Assembly (NCBI RefSeq): GCF_039555335.1
Contig: NC_092640.1
Span: 40,778,295-40,842,294 of the forward strand
Source: Amphiura filiformis
Lineage: Eukaryota > Echinodermata > Ophiuroidea > Amphilepidida > Amphiuridae
Length of the DNA stretch: 64,000 nucleotides
Direction: 5' to 3'
The notes under the pieces are model-generated. The model searched no databases and was not told the DNA's origin. It saw only the letters and a program-made list of their open reading frames with translations. The position numbers were made by a program, and so were the translations under genes. Positions within the stretch are counted from its first letter, which is position 1; each line of letters opens with the position of its first letter. Positions 24,501-39,347 of the stretch are shown here, in pieces.

Positions 24501-25712
24501 TTTATGGGCGGGTACCCGTAATGATGGATCAAGTCAAAGTGAAGTGAGACTTTGGACTCAAATTTTTTAAATAAATTGTCTCCAAACAGTTGTGAGTGAG
24601 TAGCAATGGTATTTTTAATGAAAATTTACCTGGCATATATTTTAACTTAGGTTTGACATTGTTTGATCATAGTGTAGTTATCCCAAGAAAAGAACTCTGG
24701 CCTCTTGGAATTGGATTTTGTGGCTAGGGACCACCTCGTTGAAGCCATTCACAACTTTCCGTGCAACCTTTCAGAAAGAACTTGTATGGATGTCAACTGG
24801 AATATAATTTGGTTCACCTCAAGTTTGGTAGTGACGTCGATGCTTTTTCGCGGTTGCGCCGCAAACTGCTCCTGTACGTGTGTGTGTACACTCGGGGCGT
24901 TTAACTTTTTACGCTCACGATTCGATACTGCGGCGAGCGAAATTACGCACGTACGTCACTCACTACCGAAGTTGATATGAACCAAATTATAGCTCATTCC
25001 TACTACTGCACTTCTATACTCTTTCTTGTCTGGTCTGTATGCACTGCTATACTCTTTCTTGTCTGGAGTTAGAGATTTCTGTCGTTGCGTTTTCCCGGTT
25101 GTGTCGCCAGCGTACAGACAAACCACACTTTTATGCGCATGTATACACACGCCTTAACACGCCTTAATTGCACGGCATATTTAAGTTAGGGGGCACGCAA
25201 TTCGAAAGTACCACTGCGAGACTGCAACTGCCAACAACCCAACATGGTGTTACTCTCAACTTGAGACGAGACACACAATATAATGAAAGACAGGGATAAA
25301 AAGACTAGTTCGCTTCTGACGTCAGGGCAAAGGCATGCCGTGATTGGTTGCCGACCTGCACAGTACAACATTTTCTGTCTAGTTGTCAGAATTTCAGACA
25401 CAATCTAGTCTTTTTATCTCTGTCTTTCATTATAGTTCATTGTCTGTCTCAAAGAATCCAGATTCAGAGGTTGTGGTTAATGGAAAGAATGGCCATGCAA
25501 TGCCTTTCATTGTTCATACTCTCAACAAGACAATCCGTTTTTGTTTTTCCTCACAGGTTTCAGTACGCCCCTACGAGCACACCCAGTTTGAGCGTTTCAT
25601 CCCGTCGGCCTACCCCTACTACATCAGTGCCTTCTCCATGATGTTTGGTCTCGTCATCTTCAGCGTGGTCTTTCTACATCACAAGGAGGAGGGCAAGGAC
25701 AAAAAGGAATAA
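507..25712 (+). CDS. DDOST: Oligosaccharyltransferase 48-kDa subunit (DDOST/OST48/Wbp1 family), 10 exons
   Basis: DDOST is a non-catalytic subunit of the ER oligosaccharyltransferase, which moves the dolichol-linked glycan onto Asn in N-x-S/T of nascent secretory proteins. Exons: 507-645, 15308-15418, 16105-16191, 17323-17426, 18261-18355, 19136-19378, 20575-20722, 23373-23493, 24246-24352 and 25557-25712. All introns are GT-AG and all phases agree, giving 436 residues against 456 in human. Residues 1-21 form a signal peptide, followed by the family start [16 protein letters not shown]. Later landmarks are [51 protein letters not shown] and [17 protein letters not shown] membrane helix spans about 405-426. 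The tail ends KDKKE, which fits a KxKxx ER-retrieval signal. The start is the first Met before the signal peptide in this frame. No damage is seen. Intron 1 is 14.7 kb and full of transposons. Confidence 0.96.
1009..1750. other. Start of DDOST intron 1, nothing recognised
   Basis: This is AT-rich intron sequence without an open frame longer than 60 codons. I see no tandem repeat, clear terminal inverted repeats or RNA gene. Old, worn repeats cannot be excluded by eye. Confidence 0.5.
1733..1848. repeat. Palindromic AT-rich repeat unit with TTAA core
   Basis: Three units of TTTTGATTATATTTC stand in tandem (about 1730-1770). They run into a palindrome centred on TTAA at 1783-1786, with arms reading CACGAAATGTC and GACATTTCGTG. 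The right-hand part (1783-1848) recurs as a direct copy at 4756-4820, immediately after the transposon at 1849-4755. Confidence 0.75.
1849..4755. mobile_element. TTAA-flanked DNA transposon or large MITE, 2.9 kb
   Basis: The left end reads GGCGTACTACACCC and the right end GGGTGTAGTACCCCC, and TTAA flanks both sides (1845-1848 and 4756-4759). TTAA target duplication is typical of piggyBac-type elements. The same ends occur on the 360-bp element at 16438-16797. The interior has no long open frame, so this is probably non-autonomous or decayed. Two runs, TTCCGCAATTTTAGACATT and neighbours near 2825-2870, look like smaller internal repeats. Confidence 0.7.
4756..4820. repeat. Direct copy of the 1783-1848 flanking unit
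   Basis: This 65-bp unit, bounded by TTAA, matches 1783-1848 with only a few differences (for example GTATAAAAG against GCATAAAAG). It follows directly on the right end of the 2.9-kb element. The arrangement suggests the element inserted at the TTAA joining two tandem units. Confidence 0.75.
4821..5656. other. Intron sequence, nothing recognised
   Basis: I see no convincing gene, RNA or terminal repeat here. Base composition resembles the rest of the intron. Confidence 0.45.
5657..5830. mobile_element. Palindromic MITE, copy 1 of 3
   Basis: Two long arms face each other: ACTTGCAGTTCCGCCATTAT on the left and its complement on the right, each followed by a matching stretch through CTCGAACTGGCAGCATACAT. 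The loop is about 60 bp. Relatives lie at 29177-29330 and 45732-45926. There is no coding capacity; it would need a transposase in trans. Confidence 0.85.
6710..6956 (+). promoter_or_regulatory. Cluster of CCAAT boxes with a CRE and TATA-like site
   Basis: CCAAT occurs at 6710-6714, 6727-6731 and 6832-6836, and in reverse as ATTGG at 6798-6802. A full cAMP-response element TGACGTCA lies at 6885-6892 and a TATAAAG at 6950-6956. The cluster sits in the loop of the inverted-repeat element and no recognised coding sequence follows. It may be the promoter of a captured or decayed gene, or chance. Confidence 0.3.
8274..10271. mobile_element. 2.0-kb DNA element with 29-bp terminal inverted repeats and AAAT duplication
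   Basis: The ends read GGCCCATTTCACGGTTAGGC and its exact complement, and the repeat continues to about 29 bp. AAAT stands on both sides (8270-8273 and 10272-10275). The uninterrupted copy of this site in the left arm of the host element has AAAT once, which supports a real insertion with a 4-bp target duplication. The interior has no convincing gene but carries the recurrent motif pair GATGTGACA and GTGAACGGAA, listed separately. Confidence 0.8.
8778..9898. repeat. Interspersed motif pair GATGTGACA / GTGAACGGAA
   Basis: Pairs on the plus strand lie at 8778-8806, 8951-8978, 9320-9340, 9512-9534 and 9686-9709, plus a lone GATGTGACA at 9494-9502. One pair is on the minus strand (9141-9167), and one has its halves facing each other (9876-9897). 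The gap between halves varies from about 0 to 10 bases, and pairs lie roughly 150-220 bp apart. The sequence between pairs does not look repeated. The pairs at 8951 and 9141-9167 belong to the two arms of a hairpin (about 8937-9185). Confidence 0.8.
10498..11698. mobile_element. hAT-type element with 8-bp target duplication GCAACTAT
   Basis: The ends are TAGAGTTGGGCGACTA on the left and TAGTCGCCCAACTCTA on the right. GCAACTAT stands on both sides (10490-10497 and 11699-11706), the 8-bp duplication expected of hAT transposons. Both subterminal regions are crowded with AGTCGCGACTA palindromes, probable transposase-binding sites. At 1201 bp with no long frame it is non-autonomous. Confidence 0.88.
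11870..12620. repeat. Worn inverted repeat around ACAGGGTG elements
   Basis: A stretch near 12044-12105 (CATTTTTGGAAAGCTTATGT) reappears in reverse at about 12409-12450. Between them are two ACAGGGTG starts on the same strand (about 12124 and 12313), the type of end also seen at 14280 and 45609. This is probably a decayed composite of small mariner-like elements. The open frames here are by-products. Confidence 0.45.
12690..14279. other. Intron sequence, nothing recognised
   Basis: A small direct repeat CTCCACCGCTTATC stands twice near 12750-12775. Otherwise I find no gene, RNA or terminal repeats in this 1.6 kb. Confidence 0.4.
14280..14715 (+). mobile_element. Mariner-like transposon remnant, transposase C-terminus
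   Basis: The left end TACAGGGTGTGAGTCCC resembles mariner/Tc1 superfamily termini. From about 14505 the plus strand reads [19 protein letters not shown], the conserved block around the third catalytic Asp of mariner-like transposases, with [10 protein letters not shown] clear. The last in-frame part, [15 protein letters not shown] then TAA at 14713-14715, matches the usual C-terminal QGGNHFE. Only about 140 bp separate the left end from the C-terminal block, so most of the gene is deleted, and the pieces are out of frame with one another. No right terminus is seen. Confidence 0.75.
14748..14786 (+). promoter_or_regulatory. Histone-type 3' stem-loop with purine-rich downstream element
   Basis: CAGCCCTTTTCAGGGCTG (14748-14765) folds into a 7-bp perfect stem with a TTTC loop. 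The metazoan histone mRNA consensus is GGCYCTTTTCAGRGCC; this copy differs only at the first pair, where A-T replaces G-C. The 5' flank is A/C-rich (ACAAACTAAA), as in histone mRNAs. A purine tract AAAAAGAGAAA follows about 12 nt downstream, where the U7-binding element normally lies. It stands 32 nt after the stop codon of the mariner-like transposase tail. No histone gene is present. Confidence 0.55.
14790..15300. other. End of DDOST intron 1, nothing recognised
   Basis: Ordinary AT-rich intron sequence leads to the exon 2 acceptor at 15307. No repeat ends or open frames of note. Confidence 0.45.
16260..16365. mobile_element. Left part of a TTAA-type MITE, interrupted
   Basis: TTAAGGTGGTACTACACCC at 16260 starts a stretch related to the complete element at 16438-16797, including ACCGCTTGT near 16351. 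It is cut by the hAT-type element at 16366; the sequence after 16906 may be its continuation. Confidence 0.5.
16366..16898. mobile_element. hAT-type MITE with GTTGTGAG duplication, containing a nested MITE
   Basis: The ends are CAGGCCTGGAAAAA and TTTTTCCAGCCCTG. GTTGTGAG stands on both sides (16358-16365 and 16899-16906), an 8-bp duplication. Its own sequence is only about 170 bp (repeats of GGGAAATTTGG and GAAGGGAAATT); the rest is the TTAA-flanked element at 16438-16797. Confidence 0.85.
16438..16797. mobile_element. Complete TTAA-flanked palindromic MITE, 360 bp
   Basis: TTAA lies at 16434-16437 and 16798-16801. The ends are GGGGGTACTACACCCCT and AGGGGTGTAGTACCCCC, and pairing continues inwards through most of the element. 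It shares its ends with the 2.9-kb element at 1849-4755, which could be a longer family member. It sits inside the hAT-type MITE, so it inserted later. Confidence 0.9.
18393..18635. mobile_element. Small MITE with TAGACCACTTGACAT ends
   Basis: TAGACCACTTGACAT at 18393 and ATGTCAAGTGGTCTA ending at 18635 are exact complements. The 243-bp element follows 37 bp after DDOST exon 5. The 69-codon open frame in it is a by-product. Outer flanks are TA-like but I cannot fix the target duplication. Confidence 0.7.
18788..18881. mobile_element. Short foldback element
   Basis: GATGCATGCTGGGAGCGAAA on the left and its imperfect complement ending CCCAGCATGCATCAC on the right pair over about 35 bases, leaving a small loop. 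It lies in DDOST intron 5 and has no coding capacity. Confidence 0.6.
19410..20560. repeat. DDOST intron 6 with a small inverted repeat
   Basis: An inverted repeat with arms from GTGTAAGGAGGAAGATTAAG to its worn complement spans about 20112-20225. The rest of the intron shows old G/A-rich repeat texture near 19600-19760 but no recognisable gene. Open frames on both strands are by-products. Confidence 0.4.
20846..20976. mobile_element. Small inverted-repeat element with a telomere-like core
   Basis: GATTGCCGAATAGGGT and ACCCTATTCGGTAATTG form the ends. Inside, AACCCTAACCCTAAAC (20904-20919) is about two and a half units of the animal telomere repeat. It lies just after DDOST exon 7. Confidence 0.5.
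21293..22982. repeat. Tandem duplication of 845 bp in DDOST intron 7
   Basis: Copy 1 is 21293-22137 and copy 2 is 22138-22982, both starting CATAACAAA, which is also found just after copy 2. The copies are nearly identical: I see about half a dozen differences, mostly indels of 1-4 bases in homopolymers or the AAATAAAATA tail. The duplication is therefore young. Each copy contains a segment (GATCAGGGTTTACCCTCG then AAATAAAATAAA) that resembles a LINE 3' tail. The 72-codon frame is identical in both copies but resembles nothing I know. Confidence 0.95.
23201..23310. mobile_element. Half of a GGCTATTCCA-type palindromic MITE
   Basis: GGACTGTTCCAGTTAAAATC starts a stretch with CCATGGAAGACATG and GTGTGAATTTCAAATG, words shared with the fuller copies at 26614-26804, 29543-29828 and 29940-30126. 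The mirrored half is absent. It lies just upstream of DDOST exon 8. Confidence 0.55.
24805..24993. mobile_element. Foldback element in DDOST intron 9
   Basis: ATATAATTTGGTTCACCTCA and its complement ending TATGAACCAAATTATA form the ends, and pairing goes on through GGTAGTGACGT. The middle is unusually CG-rich for this window. A direct repeat CTATACTCTTTCTTGTCTGG follows twice (about 25015-25066). Confidence 0.6.
25258..25453. mobile_element. Second foldback element in DDOST intron 9
   Basis: GAGACGAGACACACAATATA is mirrored by a stretch ending CATTGTCTGTCTC, with arms of about 48 bp that contain ATAAAAAGACTAGT. It ends about 100 bp before exon 10. No coding capacity. Confidence 0.65.
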
Positions 25713-27984
25713 TGACACGGATGGGATGTTCCATGTGACATACATACTTCCTCTGATGGATTTCACATGGAACAGTCCATTTCAGGTTCTTGTATTTTTT
25801 TAAGGACACATGTAGGGTTCAGACTGCAATGCATTGATGCAGTTAGTGAAATGTTCCATGTAAAAAACATACCCCCCACTTTAATTAAGTCAGGGTTTGT
25901 AGTTTACATTGAATATTCCACAAGTCTACTTTAGTGACTTTATACCAGCTTTCAGAGAAGAAATTACACTCTCCTGTTCAACCTGACACACACATACCCT
26001 GATAATGAACGGAATAGGTGAGGGTGTGTGTTCTCTTTATGAGCACAGAACAAAATTTTGATGTGTAATCAGGCAATGTCATTACCAGTCAATCAGCCAA
26101 TCAGAACCCTCACTTCCATATTTATGCTCACCATAGGGAATAGTGTGCTGCTCTTCTGGAAGCTGGTGTATAGTATTTTGAATTTCAGACCTTTGGGTTC
26201 TTATGAGATGATGATTTGGTTAAGGGAACAAAATGGAGAAATTGCAATGTAAAAAAGTCTTTTATTAGGAATCAAATGTGTAGTGCTGTCTAGGTAAATT
26301 TCTTGAAGAAAATGGTTTAATTTGTATATTTGTACTTAAATCTGAAAGGAGAACATTACTGTTAGTGCAGGAAAACAATGAAATCCTTTTATTGTTATGT
26401 CCATTGCAGTTCTCTGCTTTGTCACTGATGAATTACAGGGTACACAGGCATGAGAATTTTCAGGCTTTTTTTTTTTTGTTGTCGAAATTTCCGCACTTTC
26501 TTATAATTTTGACGCGTTTTTGGTCTTTTTAAGCCTAATTTCACATGCTTTTTCAAACTTCAGGTTTTTTCATGGATGATTATTCTCATGCCTGGGTACA
26601 GACTCTCCTATATTGGGCTATTGCAGTTGAAATCCATACACTGCCTGTGGAAGACATGACCTTAATCTTCCCTACCAGGTGTGTGAATTTCAAATGGGGT
26701 TACCTGAATGGGTGGCTCCATTTGAAATCTACACCCCCTGTGTGAGAGATTAAGGTCATGTCTTCCATAATGTGTTGGGTATGGATTTCATCTGGAATAG
26801 CCCATTGCCTGGTTAAAAACTTTTGTAATTCTTTATCAATGCTTTGTGAAGAAACCGGACTTCATCATTGACAGTGCACTCATCATCAATGTGCATATGT
26901 GCCAAGTTAAACATGCTTATTGGTGACGCCATAGTCTTGGTTATATGGAAAGGAATGCGGGAATGTACAGAATTGTCTATTGTTTACACAGAATAATGGT
27001 GTAAAAGGTGTTCAGCCATCTTGAATCAAAGTTTATGCAAGAGTGCAATTTTTATTAAGGACTAAACCTCCAAATAACTTTCTATCCGAAGTTGAGCAAT
27101 TACTTGTCACATTTGAAGTTAAAGGAATTGTGCCAAAGAATTTATGGAATTCTGGCTCTTGCTCTACTATTTATAAATCTATGGATAACTTCACCAAGAC
27201 AACTTTGTTCAGAAATCCAGGGTGGTGGGTGGGATTGCCAGTTAGTTCTTGTGGAATGGTTGCATTCCATCCAGTAATTACAAAAACTTCATAAAGTTGA
27301 ATTCACACCAATTTAGCTTGTAAAATCATGTTTAGAAATAGTGTTTGTTGCAATTCATTGTTAAAATTCTTTTGATAGCAAATATCACAAGTTATTACTT
27401 AACATGCATTTGAGGCTATAGACTGGAAATATCGATGCTACGATTCACTCCATGTCATTCATGGAAATGTAATGCTGCTATTTTCTGATTTCCAAACAAT
27501 AACCTCAAATCATACAGTATAAGTTTTAAAACAAAATATGTAAATGTTGGTTGGTCAGCACATTCACCGAGACACTGATTTGTGAACATGAATGTTGCAA
27601 GTTGTAGGCAAAATGCAAAAAACAAAAAGTTGCCATTCTGCTTACAACAACTTCAAAACATCAAAGAATATTTTATGTGTACATAAAAACAATTAGCACT
27701 GACACCAGTCTGTCAAATTTGGCCACGTAAAATTTAAAAAGAAAATATTGAAGTTATTTACAAAGTGGGCTTTGATTGCATTTTCAAATCAACTCGGTCC
27801 ATTCAAGGTTTAAATACAAATTCGGTAGTTCTGTTGCATTTCATTTCTTAAACACAATTATGTAACTGTCAATTGTTGTAATTGTTTTCTTTTTTGTTGG
27901 TGTTTTTCTTAACTTGCCATGATTTATAAATCACTGATGTGCATAAGTTTTGTATGCAAAAACAATTGGAAAAAAAAGAATAAA
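25713..27984 (+). other. Likely DDOST 3' UTR with a MITE, to a polyadenylation signal
   Basis: After the stop codon the first clear AATAAA that I find on the plus strand is at 27979-27984, giving a 3' UTR of about 2.3 kb if used. The UTR contains the palindromic MITE at 26614-26804 and a shorter hairpin at about 25727-25785 (GTTCCATGTGACATACATAC and its mirror). Transcript end is inferred, not shown. Confidence 0.4.
26614..26804. mobile_element. GGCTATTCCA-type palindromic MITE
   Basis: The ends are TGGGCTATTGCAGTTGAAAT and TGGAATAGCCCA. Internal arms pair through GGAAGACATGACCTTAATCT. The family also appears at 23201, 29543 and 29940. It lies within the likely DDOST 3' UTR, so it could form a long RNA hairpin. 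Confidence 0.8.
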
Positions 27985-29176
27985 AAAATTGAAAAATCTT
28001 AATGATTTGTGAATTGACCTTTTCTTAGTGTTGTTATTATCTAGGTTTAAAATGCCTATGCTTTGGTAAATAAGGTAAATACTAAATTCACTTTCAAAAT
28101 GTTATAGGATATAGGGTATGTTGTTAACGCCAGCAAATGTGGTGTAAACAAAACAAAAATTTGCAGTCAAAATGCCACTTAGATTTTTTAATTATTTTGA
28201 ATTTTGGCGCACTGAAAGCAGACATTATAGATTCATTGGTGCAAAAAGATGCATATTTAGACCATGCACCAGATACAGCTTTTACAAGTGTGAAAGTCTT
28301 ACCGTTTTAAAATTTAAGGACGTTTTGTGCATAATTTAGACATTTTTTTACTAAAACGTTGATTTCTCAGAGTTCACTTTTGACAATATTGCGCGATTTT
28401 TTGTGACAAGATAACTCAAAAAATATGCAAGCAAAGGGTAAACTTTTTGCACTATCCTTTGGAGTGCATCAAAGAGTCTAGGGAAGGTTTTTTCATTTTT
28501 TCAAAATATTTGTTTTAAACAAAAATATACACCATTATGTGCAATTTTTAGCTTAATAGAGTGAAAAATGGCTTTTTCACATGTTTTTCAATATTTCGAG
28601 ACAATTTCAAAAAAAAAAAAAACCTTCCCTAAGTTCATGTCTCTTCTTCATAAAAAGCTAACTGAATTTTTTTTACTCCGAACGGATTTTTTTCTAAGTT
28701 GTCACAAAAAAATTGGGGTAAAAAAGTGAATTTTGTGATATTTTCAAAAACTTGGGATTCCTTGACTCATTTCCTTTCCAAAAATGTATAGTTTTATATA
28801 CTTTGGACATACAATTCAGAAATAATGAAGCTCGAAAAGGTCCATGTTCTCTCCCATTACTCTGCCCTTAAGACTAGTTTTTCAATAAAATATTAATTTT
28901 AAGTTAAAAACATTGATTTCTTGAACATATCTGAAAAAATTGTCATTATTGCTTAATTAGCCATTAGCAAATAAATAGCCAGTGATTAGAGCAAACAAAA
29001 TTACTTTTTGTTTGGGAGACTGGGAGTACACACAAATACACTCAACAAAAGTTATTGTGTTTTTCAAATTTAATTTATTTTGTACACGATTAACCAAATG
29101 TCAGTTTACAGCGAATTATAGTACAGCGACAAGTCCTGTGTTCCCATGACTTGTTGACAATGCAATGAAAAGGGCT
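27985..29176. other. Intergenic AT-rich sequence between DDOST and beta-tubulin
   Basis: The 28080-28870 stretch has the texture of an old repeat rich in T/A runs (for example the A run at about 28610-28622). I find no open frame, RNA gene or clean termini. Confidence 0.4.
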
Positions 29177-29330
29177 ATTCACCCATTGCACGGTTCCGCC
29201 ATATGCGAGGAGAGCGTCGATCTTGCAGCATGCATGAATGGGAATTGAACCAGTCATAACACTACGTGAAGTTACGTAATACTTCCTTTCATGTCTATTG
29301 TCAGTTTGAGGCTCTTCCCGCATATCGTCA
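29177..29330. mobile_element. Palindromic MITE, copy 2 of 3 (worn)
   Basis: CATTGCACGGTTCCGCCATA starts it and GAGGCTCTTCCCGCATAT closes it, in the opposite orientation to the loops at 5657 and 45732. The loop word GGGAATTGAACCAGTCATAA is the complement of that in the other copies. More diverged than those two. Confidence 0.65.
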
Positions 29331-29542
29331 GCCTGCTAGGCTTTGTAATTTTGAGAACTAAGTACAAAATATGGTTCAAGTATGCATTTAAACATTAGGG
29401 AATGATCCGAAATAATTACGGTGATTACATAACTGATGCATGCTTGAACCACATTTTTACAAAAAGTGACTTGGGCAATTAGCGTAGCAGCTGACGATAT
29501 GGTGGAACCGTCCGTGCAATAGGCAAATTGCATGCTTAAATA

Positions 29543-29828
29543 TTGGGCTATTCCATTTAAAATCCACACTACCCCTGTGGAAGTTTTTGGAAATATCTTC
29601 CACAGAGGGAGTAAAATTTCAAATGGAATGAACACATAAGTAGCTCCATTTAAATTTCATACACCCTCTGAGAAAGATTCAACCTGTATCTTCCACTTAG
29701 GGAGGATGAGTTTCAAATGGAGCTGCTAATGTGTTCATTCCATTTGAAATTCATAATACTCCCCCTGTGGAAGATATTTAAAAAATCTTCCACAGGGGTA
29801 GTGTGAATTTTAAATGGAATAGCCCAAT
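29543..29828. mobile_element. GGCTATTCCA-type palindromic MITE, 286 bp
   Basis: The ends ATTGGGCTATTCCATTT and AAATGGAATAGCCCAAT pair exactly, and the arms hold two nested hairpins built from CCCTGTGGAAG and CTTCCACAG. One of the most complete family members in the window. Confidence 0.85.
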
Positions 29829-29939
29829 TTTCACATAACTAGCTATGGGGCATGTTTCACAAAGATTTCACAATCAAAAGTTTGATTAATAGCGAGTTGG
29901 AACATTAAAATCAAAAACTTACGATTAATTTATTGTAAT

Positions 29940-30126
29940 GGGTTATTCCAGTTGAAATGCATACACCCCATCCCTAATGAAGGCATGATCTTAATCTCCC
30001 ACACAAGTGGCGTAGATTTCAAACAGATTTGCCCATTCAGGTAACCCCATTTCAAATTCAAATTGTGTGGGAGATTAAGGTTGTGTCTTCCATTGGTGTA
30101 TGGATTTAAAATGAAATTATTGATGC
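29940..30126. mobile_element. GGCTATTCCA-type MITE, worn copy
   Basis: GGGTTATTCCAGTTGAAATG opens it, with ATCTTAATCTCCCACACAAG and its mirror GTGTGGGAGATTAAGG inside. The right end is worn. Confidence 0.6.
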
Positions 30127-30369
30127 AAGTCTTGGTGTAACCAGCAGTACTTATCAACACCAGAAACAACCTGAGTATCTATGTAACTTGATTTTTAAGA
30201 AAAATATTGAGAGTTTGGTAGTGGGAGACTAAGTTAAATTCCAATTAATTCATAATTATTCTATGCTATGCAAGTGCAAAAATACTGGGTGTCCCTGAAA
30301 GAACTGTATCATCAGGAACTGAATATTTGGGTATTAAACCAAGCATTTAACTAAATAACCTATATGGTT

Positions 30370-30700
30370 GAGGAATATATCAGCTATCATAATCACATAC
30401 TAAATTTTGACAATTGACAGCTCCGTTTTTGAAATAAAAGAAATTTACGAAACTACCTGCTTTTCAATCCTTTCCACAGAGTCCAATATCTATCAATGAT
30501 GACAATAGAGTGAATAGACGCTTCATGCGCTGATGATGCGCAGCGATTAGCACTCCGAATGCAGATCATCCATTGATATTTGAATCCGTGGAAAACTTTG
30601 AAAATGAGGTAGTTTCGTAAAGTTCTTAAATTTCAAGAACGGTGTGGTCAATTGTCGAAATTTAAGAAGTGTTTGATAGCTGATTTTTCCTCAACCATGC
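30370..30700. mobile_element. Foldback element downstream of beta-tubulin
   Basis: GGTTGAGGAATATATCAGCT is mirrored by AGCTGATTTTTCCTCAACC. Inside, ACGAAACTACCTGCTTTTC faces GAGGTAGTTTCGTAAAG. The arms are about 130 bp. It lies just past the tubulin stop codon and may fall in its 3' UTR. Confidence 0.65.
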
Positions 30701-30869
30701 CAGTAAAATAGTTGTGGCATTAAAATAAACAAACAATTAAGTTTATGACGATACAGAGTACACTTACAAGTTTATAACCTTCATGCATTTAGCTTTTGTG
30801 ATGTGATACCAGTTTTTTGAGTGTTTGCAAAGCTGTCTATATTATATTCAAATAGAAATCAGTTGTCAA

Positions 30870-36886
<6,017 letters not shown>

Positions 36887-37504
36887 TTTGTAATGTGATT
36901 TAAACGTAAATTCATGCGAATTTTGTAATTTTTAGCTGCGACGAATGCAGATTTTCAGTGCCACTGTTCGCTGGACCCGAGAAAAAGAGATAGCTGGACG
37001 CTTTTTGTTTTGGATTACGCACGCGAAGGTAATAAAAAACAATAATCCGCCGCCTATAAAATAGTTCGGATCATAGGCCCTCTTGGTATGAAAAGCTACA
37101 TGTTTGAAGCATTATTTTGTAATGAATTACCGATACCGTATATTATATTTTGCATTAAAAAAATAATAATGACCAAAAGTGCAGTCATGATGTCCGGGAT
37201 TTTGTCAGATATGGGGAAAACGTTCCGGAGCTAGGAGGCCATGTACGCACATGTGGGATGGTTGCTATGAGCGGCGTCTTTGTACGCACCTTTTCTCGCA
37301 CAGCACAAAGTGAAGTGAAAAACCTCATTATAATTAGGCCTGTATAATTTTTATGACCAATTCTTAGTCAGTGGGAGTGGTCTAGTTCGTAGAAACATTT
37401 CTGATTGGACAATCGCATGATTTCTGGTGCCGTCTATCAGGCCGTAGACGACCCCACGTCATCATGCGTCTTGATAATGCGTAACATGCGTGTAGAGGTG
37501 CGCG
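36887..37504 (-). promoter_or_regulatory. Region upstream of beta-tubulin
   Basis: The 200 bp before the start codon on the minus strand should hold the 5' UTR and promoter. A TATTTTATAGG stretch near 37053-37064 is the only TATA-like site and is a weak one. No clear transcription start can be read. Confidence 0.3.
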
Positions 37505-38975
37505 TATGTATCAATAAATTGCACAATTATTGCAGAAAGTGGAAACTGTTAGTTAACATTGACAAATCAAATGTCATGATATTCAATAAAGGTGGTCATG
37601 TTTTGAAAGGTTGTAAATTTAATTATGGTAATTGTAACATCAACATAACTAATGAATATTGCTATTTGGGAATTATTTTTGTACCATCTGGTTCATTTAC
37701 AAAAGCAATGATTAGACTTAAAGACAAAGCAATGAAAGCATATTATAAAATTAGGGATAATTTTATAAGTGACTCCTACAAATGTAGCATGAAATTATTT
37801 CAGACCCTCATCCAACCAATCCTTAGCTATGGATGTGAGGTTTGGGCACCATATTTGTTAAACAAACTGAACGACTCAAACTTTCTTACAACATGTGATA
37901 AACTTCCAAGTGAATCTATTCACAGTAAGGTTTGCAAAATTATACTCGGAGTTCATAAAAAATCCACTAACAATGCAGTAAGAGGCGAATTAGGTAGTTT
38001 TCCACTGCTCACAACTATGCTTTCTTTATCTGTAAAATACTGGTGGAAGCTAAACGAAAAATGTATGAATGGTAATGATTCTCTTGTAATTCAAGCACTT
38101 GTAGATAACAGAAAGTTAGTGTGTACTAATAATTTCACATGGTAAAAAAAAAAAAAAAATATATTTAGCCTTATCAATAGGATTGACATTTGGGATAAAC
38201 CAAATACGATCACCGCTTCCAATTTTAATGAAATTATTGTATCTAAACTTCAAATCGTCTATAACAATCTTTGGGTTAATCATATTAATAATTTTAGTCC
38301 TAAACTCAGAACATATTGTACATTCAAAAATGCTTTCAGTACAGAAAATTATGTTATTATCGCTAAAAGATCTTCCAGGGCTGCATTCTGTAAATTAAGA
38401 ATAAGCGCACATAATCTCATGATCGAAAAGGGGCGTCACTTCTCTCCAAAAATTAATCCAGATAATAGAATTTGTACACTTTGTAATTTAAATAAGGTGG
38501 AGGATGAATTTCATTTTGTAATGATATGTCCTTTCTATACCAACCCTCGCCAAGATTTATTATCTACAATACATGAAATGTATGATATAGATGGTATGGT
38601 AGACACTGACATTTTCAAACTTATAATGAGTGCAAGTGATTTTGACAGTATTACTCCAATAACCAAATTCGTCAAATCAGCTTTTGATTCACGAACGAAC
38701 ATGGACTTATAGATAATAACAAAGTTCCCATTTGGGCTTAGAGCAGCGACCCCCTGTCATATTTTTCATTCTATAGGCTCAATGTAACATGTACTTGAGC
38801 GCCACTATTAATATTGTCTATTATTATTAAGACTAATTTATATTTCTTCTATAATTGTAAATATTTGTACTTGTAACTTTAATATTGCAATTTCAATTGT
38901 AAATATTTGTATTTGTAAATATTAACTATACCAGTTTGTTTGGTGAATGTTAATAAAATATATTGATATTGATTG
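37505..38975 (+). mobile_element. 5'-truncated LINE, C-terminal reverse-transcriptase ORF
   Basis: The plus strand reads INKLHNYCRKWKLLVNIDKS, YLGIIFVPSGSFTKAM and LFQTLIQPILSYGCEVWAPY, the thumb and post-catalytic region of a non-LTR reverse transcriptase, just after where the YADD motif would be. Later CTLCNLNKVEDEFHFVMICPF is the C-terminal zinc-knuckle found in many LINEs (38480-38542). The frame is interrupted at a run of 14-16 A residues (38145-38160) and continues in another frame to a stop at 38710-38712. The 3' end is near ATTGATATTGATT at about 38975. The catalytic half is missing, so the copy is dead. Jockey/I-like by style; clade not certain. Confidence 0.85.
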
Positions 38976-39162
38976 TATCGCGCTGGATTCGTAGACTAGT
39001 GCGGAATACGCGAACGCGCTAGCAATACTCGCAACAGAATACGTGAAGTTGTAAACAAGTTTCGTTCATTTTATAATGAGGGGAGTTTTTATGACGGTAA
39101 CTTAGTTTTTGCTTTAAAAATTTGTTTACAGTTGTTAAAATAATATTTAACTGACTAAGAAT

Positions 39163-39347
39163 GAGAATAAACGACAGGAATTTTTATTTTGCCTATCCTC
39201 TACCTATGATAGACGACAGGCAGGTCCAATATTTTTATCGTAGTGGATACCGGCTGCGCCGGCATCCACTACTCAAAATATTGGACCTGCCTGTCGTCTA
39301 TCACACGGTAGAGGATAGGCAAAATAAAAATTCTATCGTTTATTCTC
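39163..39347. mobile_element. Near-perfect foldback element, 185 bp
   Basis: GAGAATAAACGACAGGAATT and its complement ending CGTTTATTCTC form arms of about 85 bp with few mismatches. The centre is a GGCTGCGCCGGC-type turn. No internal coding. Confidence 0.85.
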
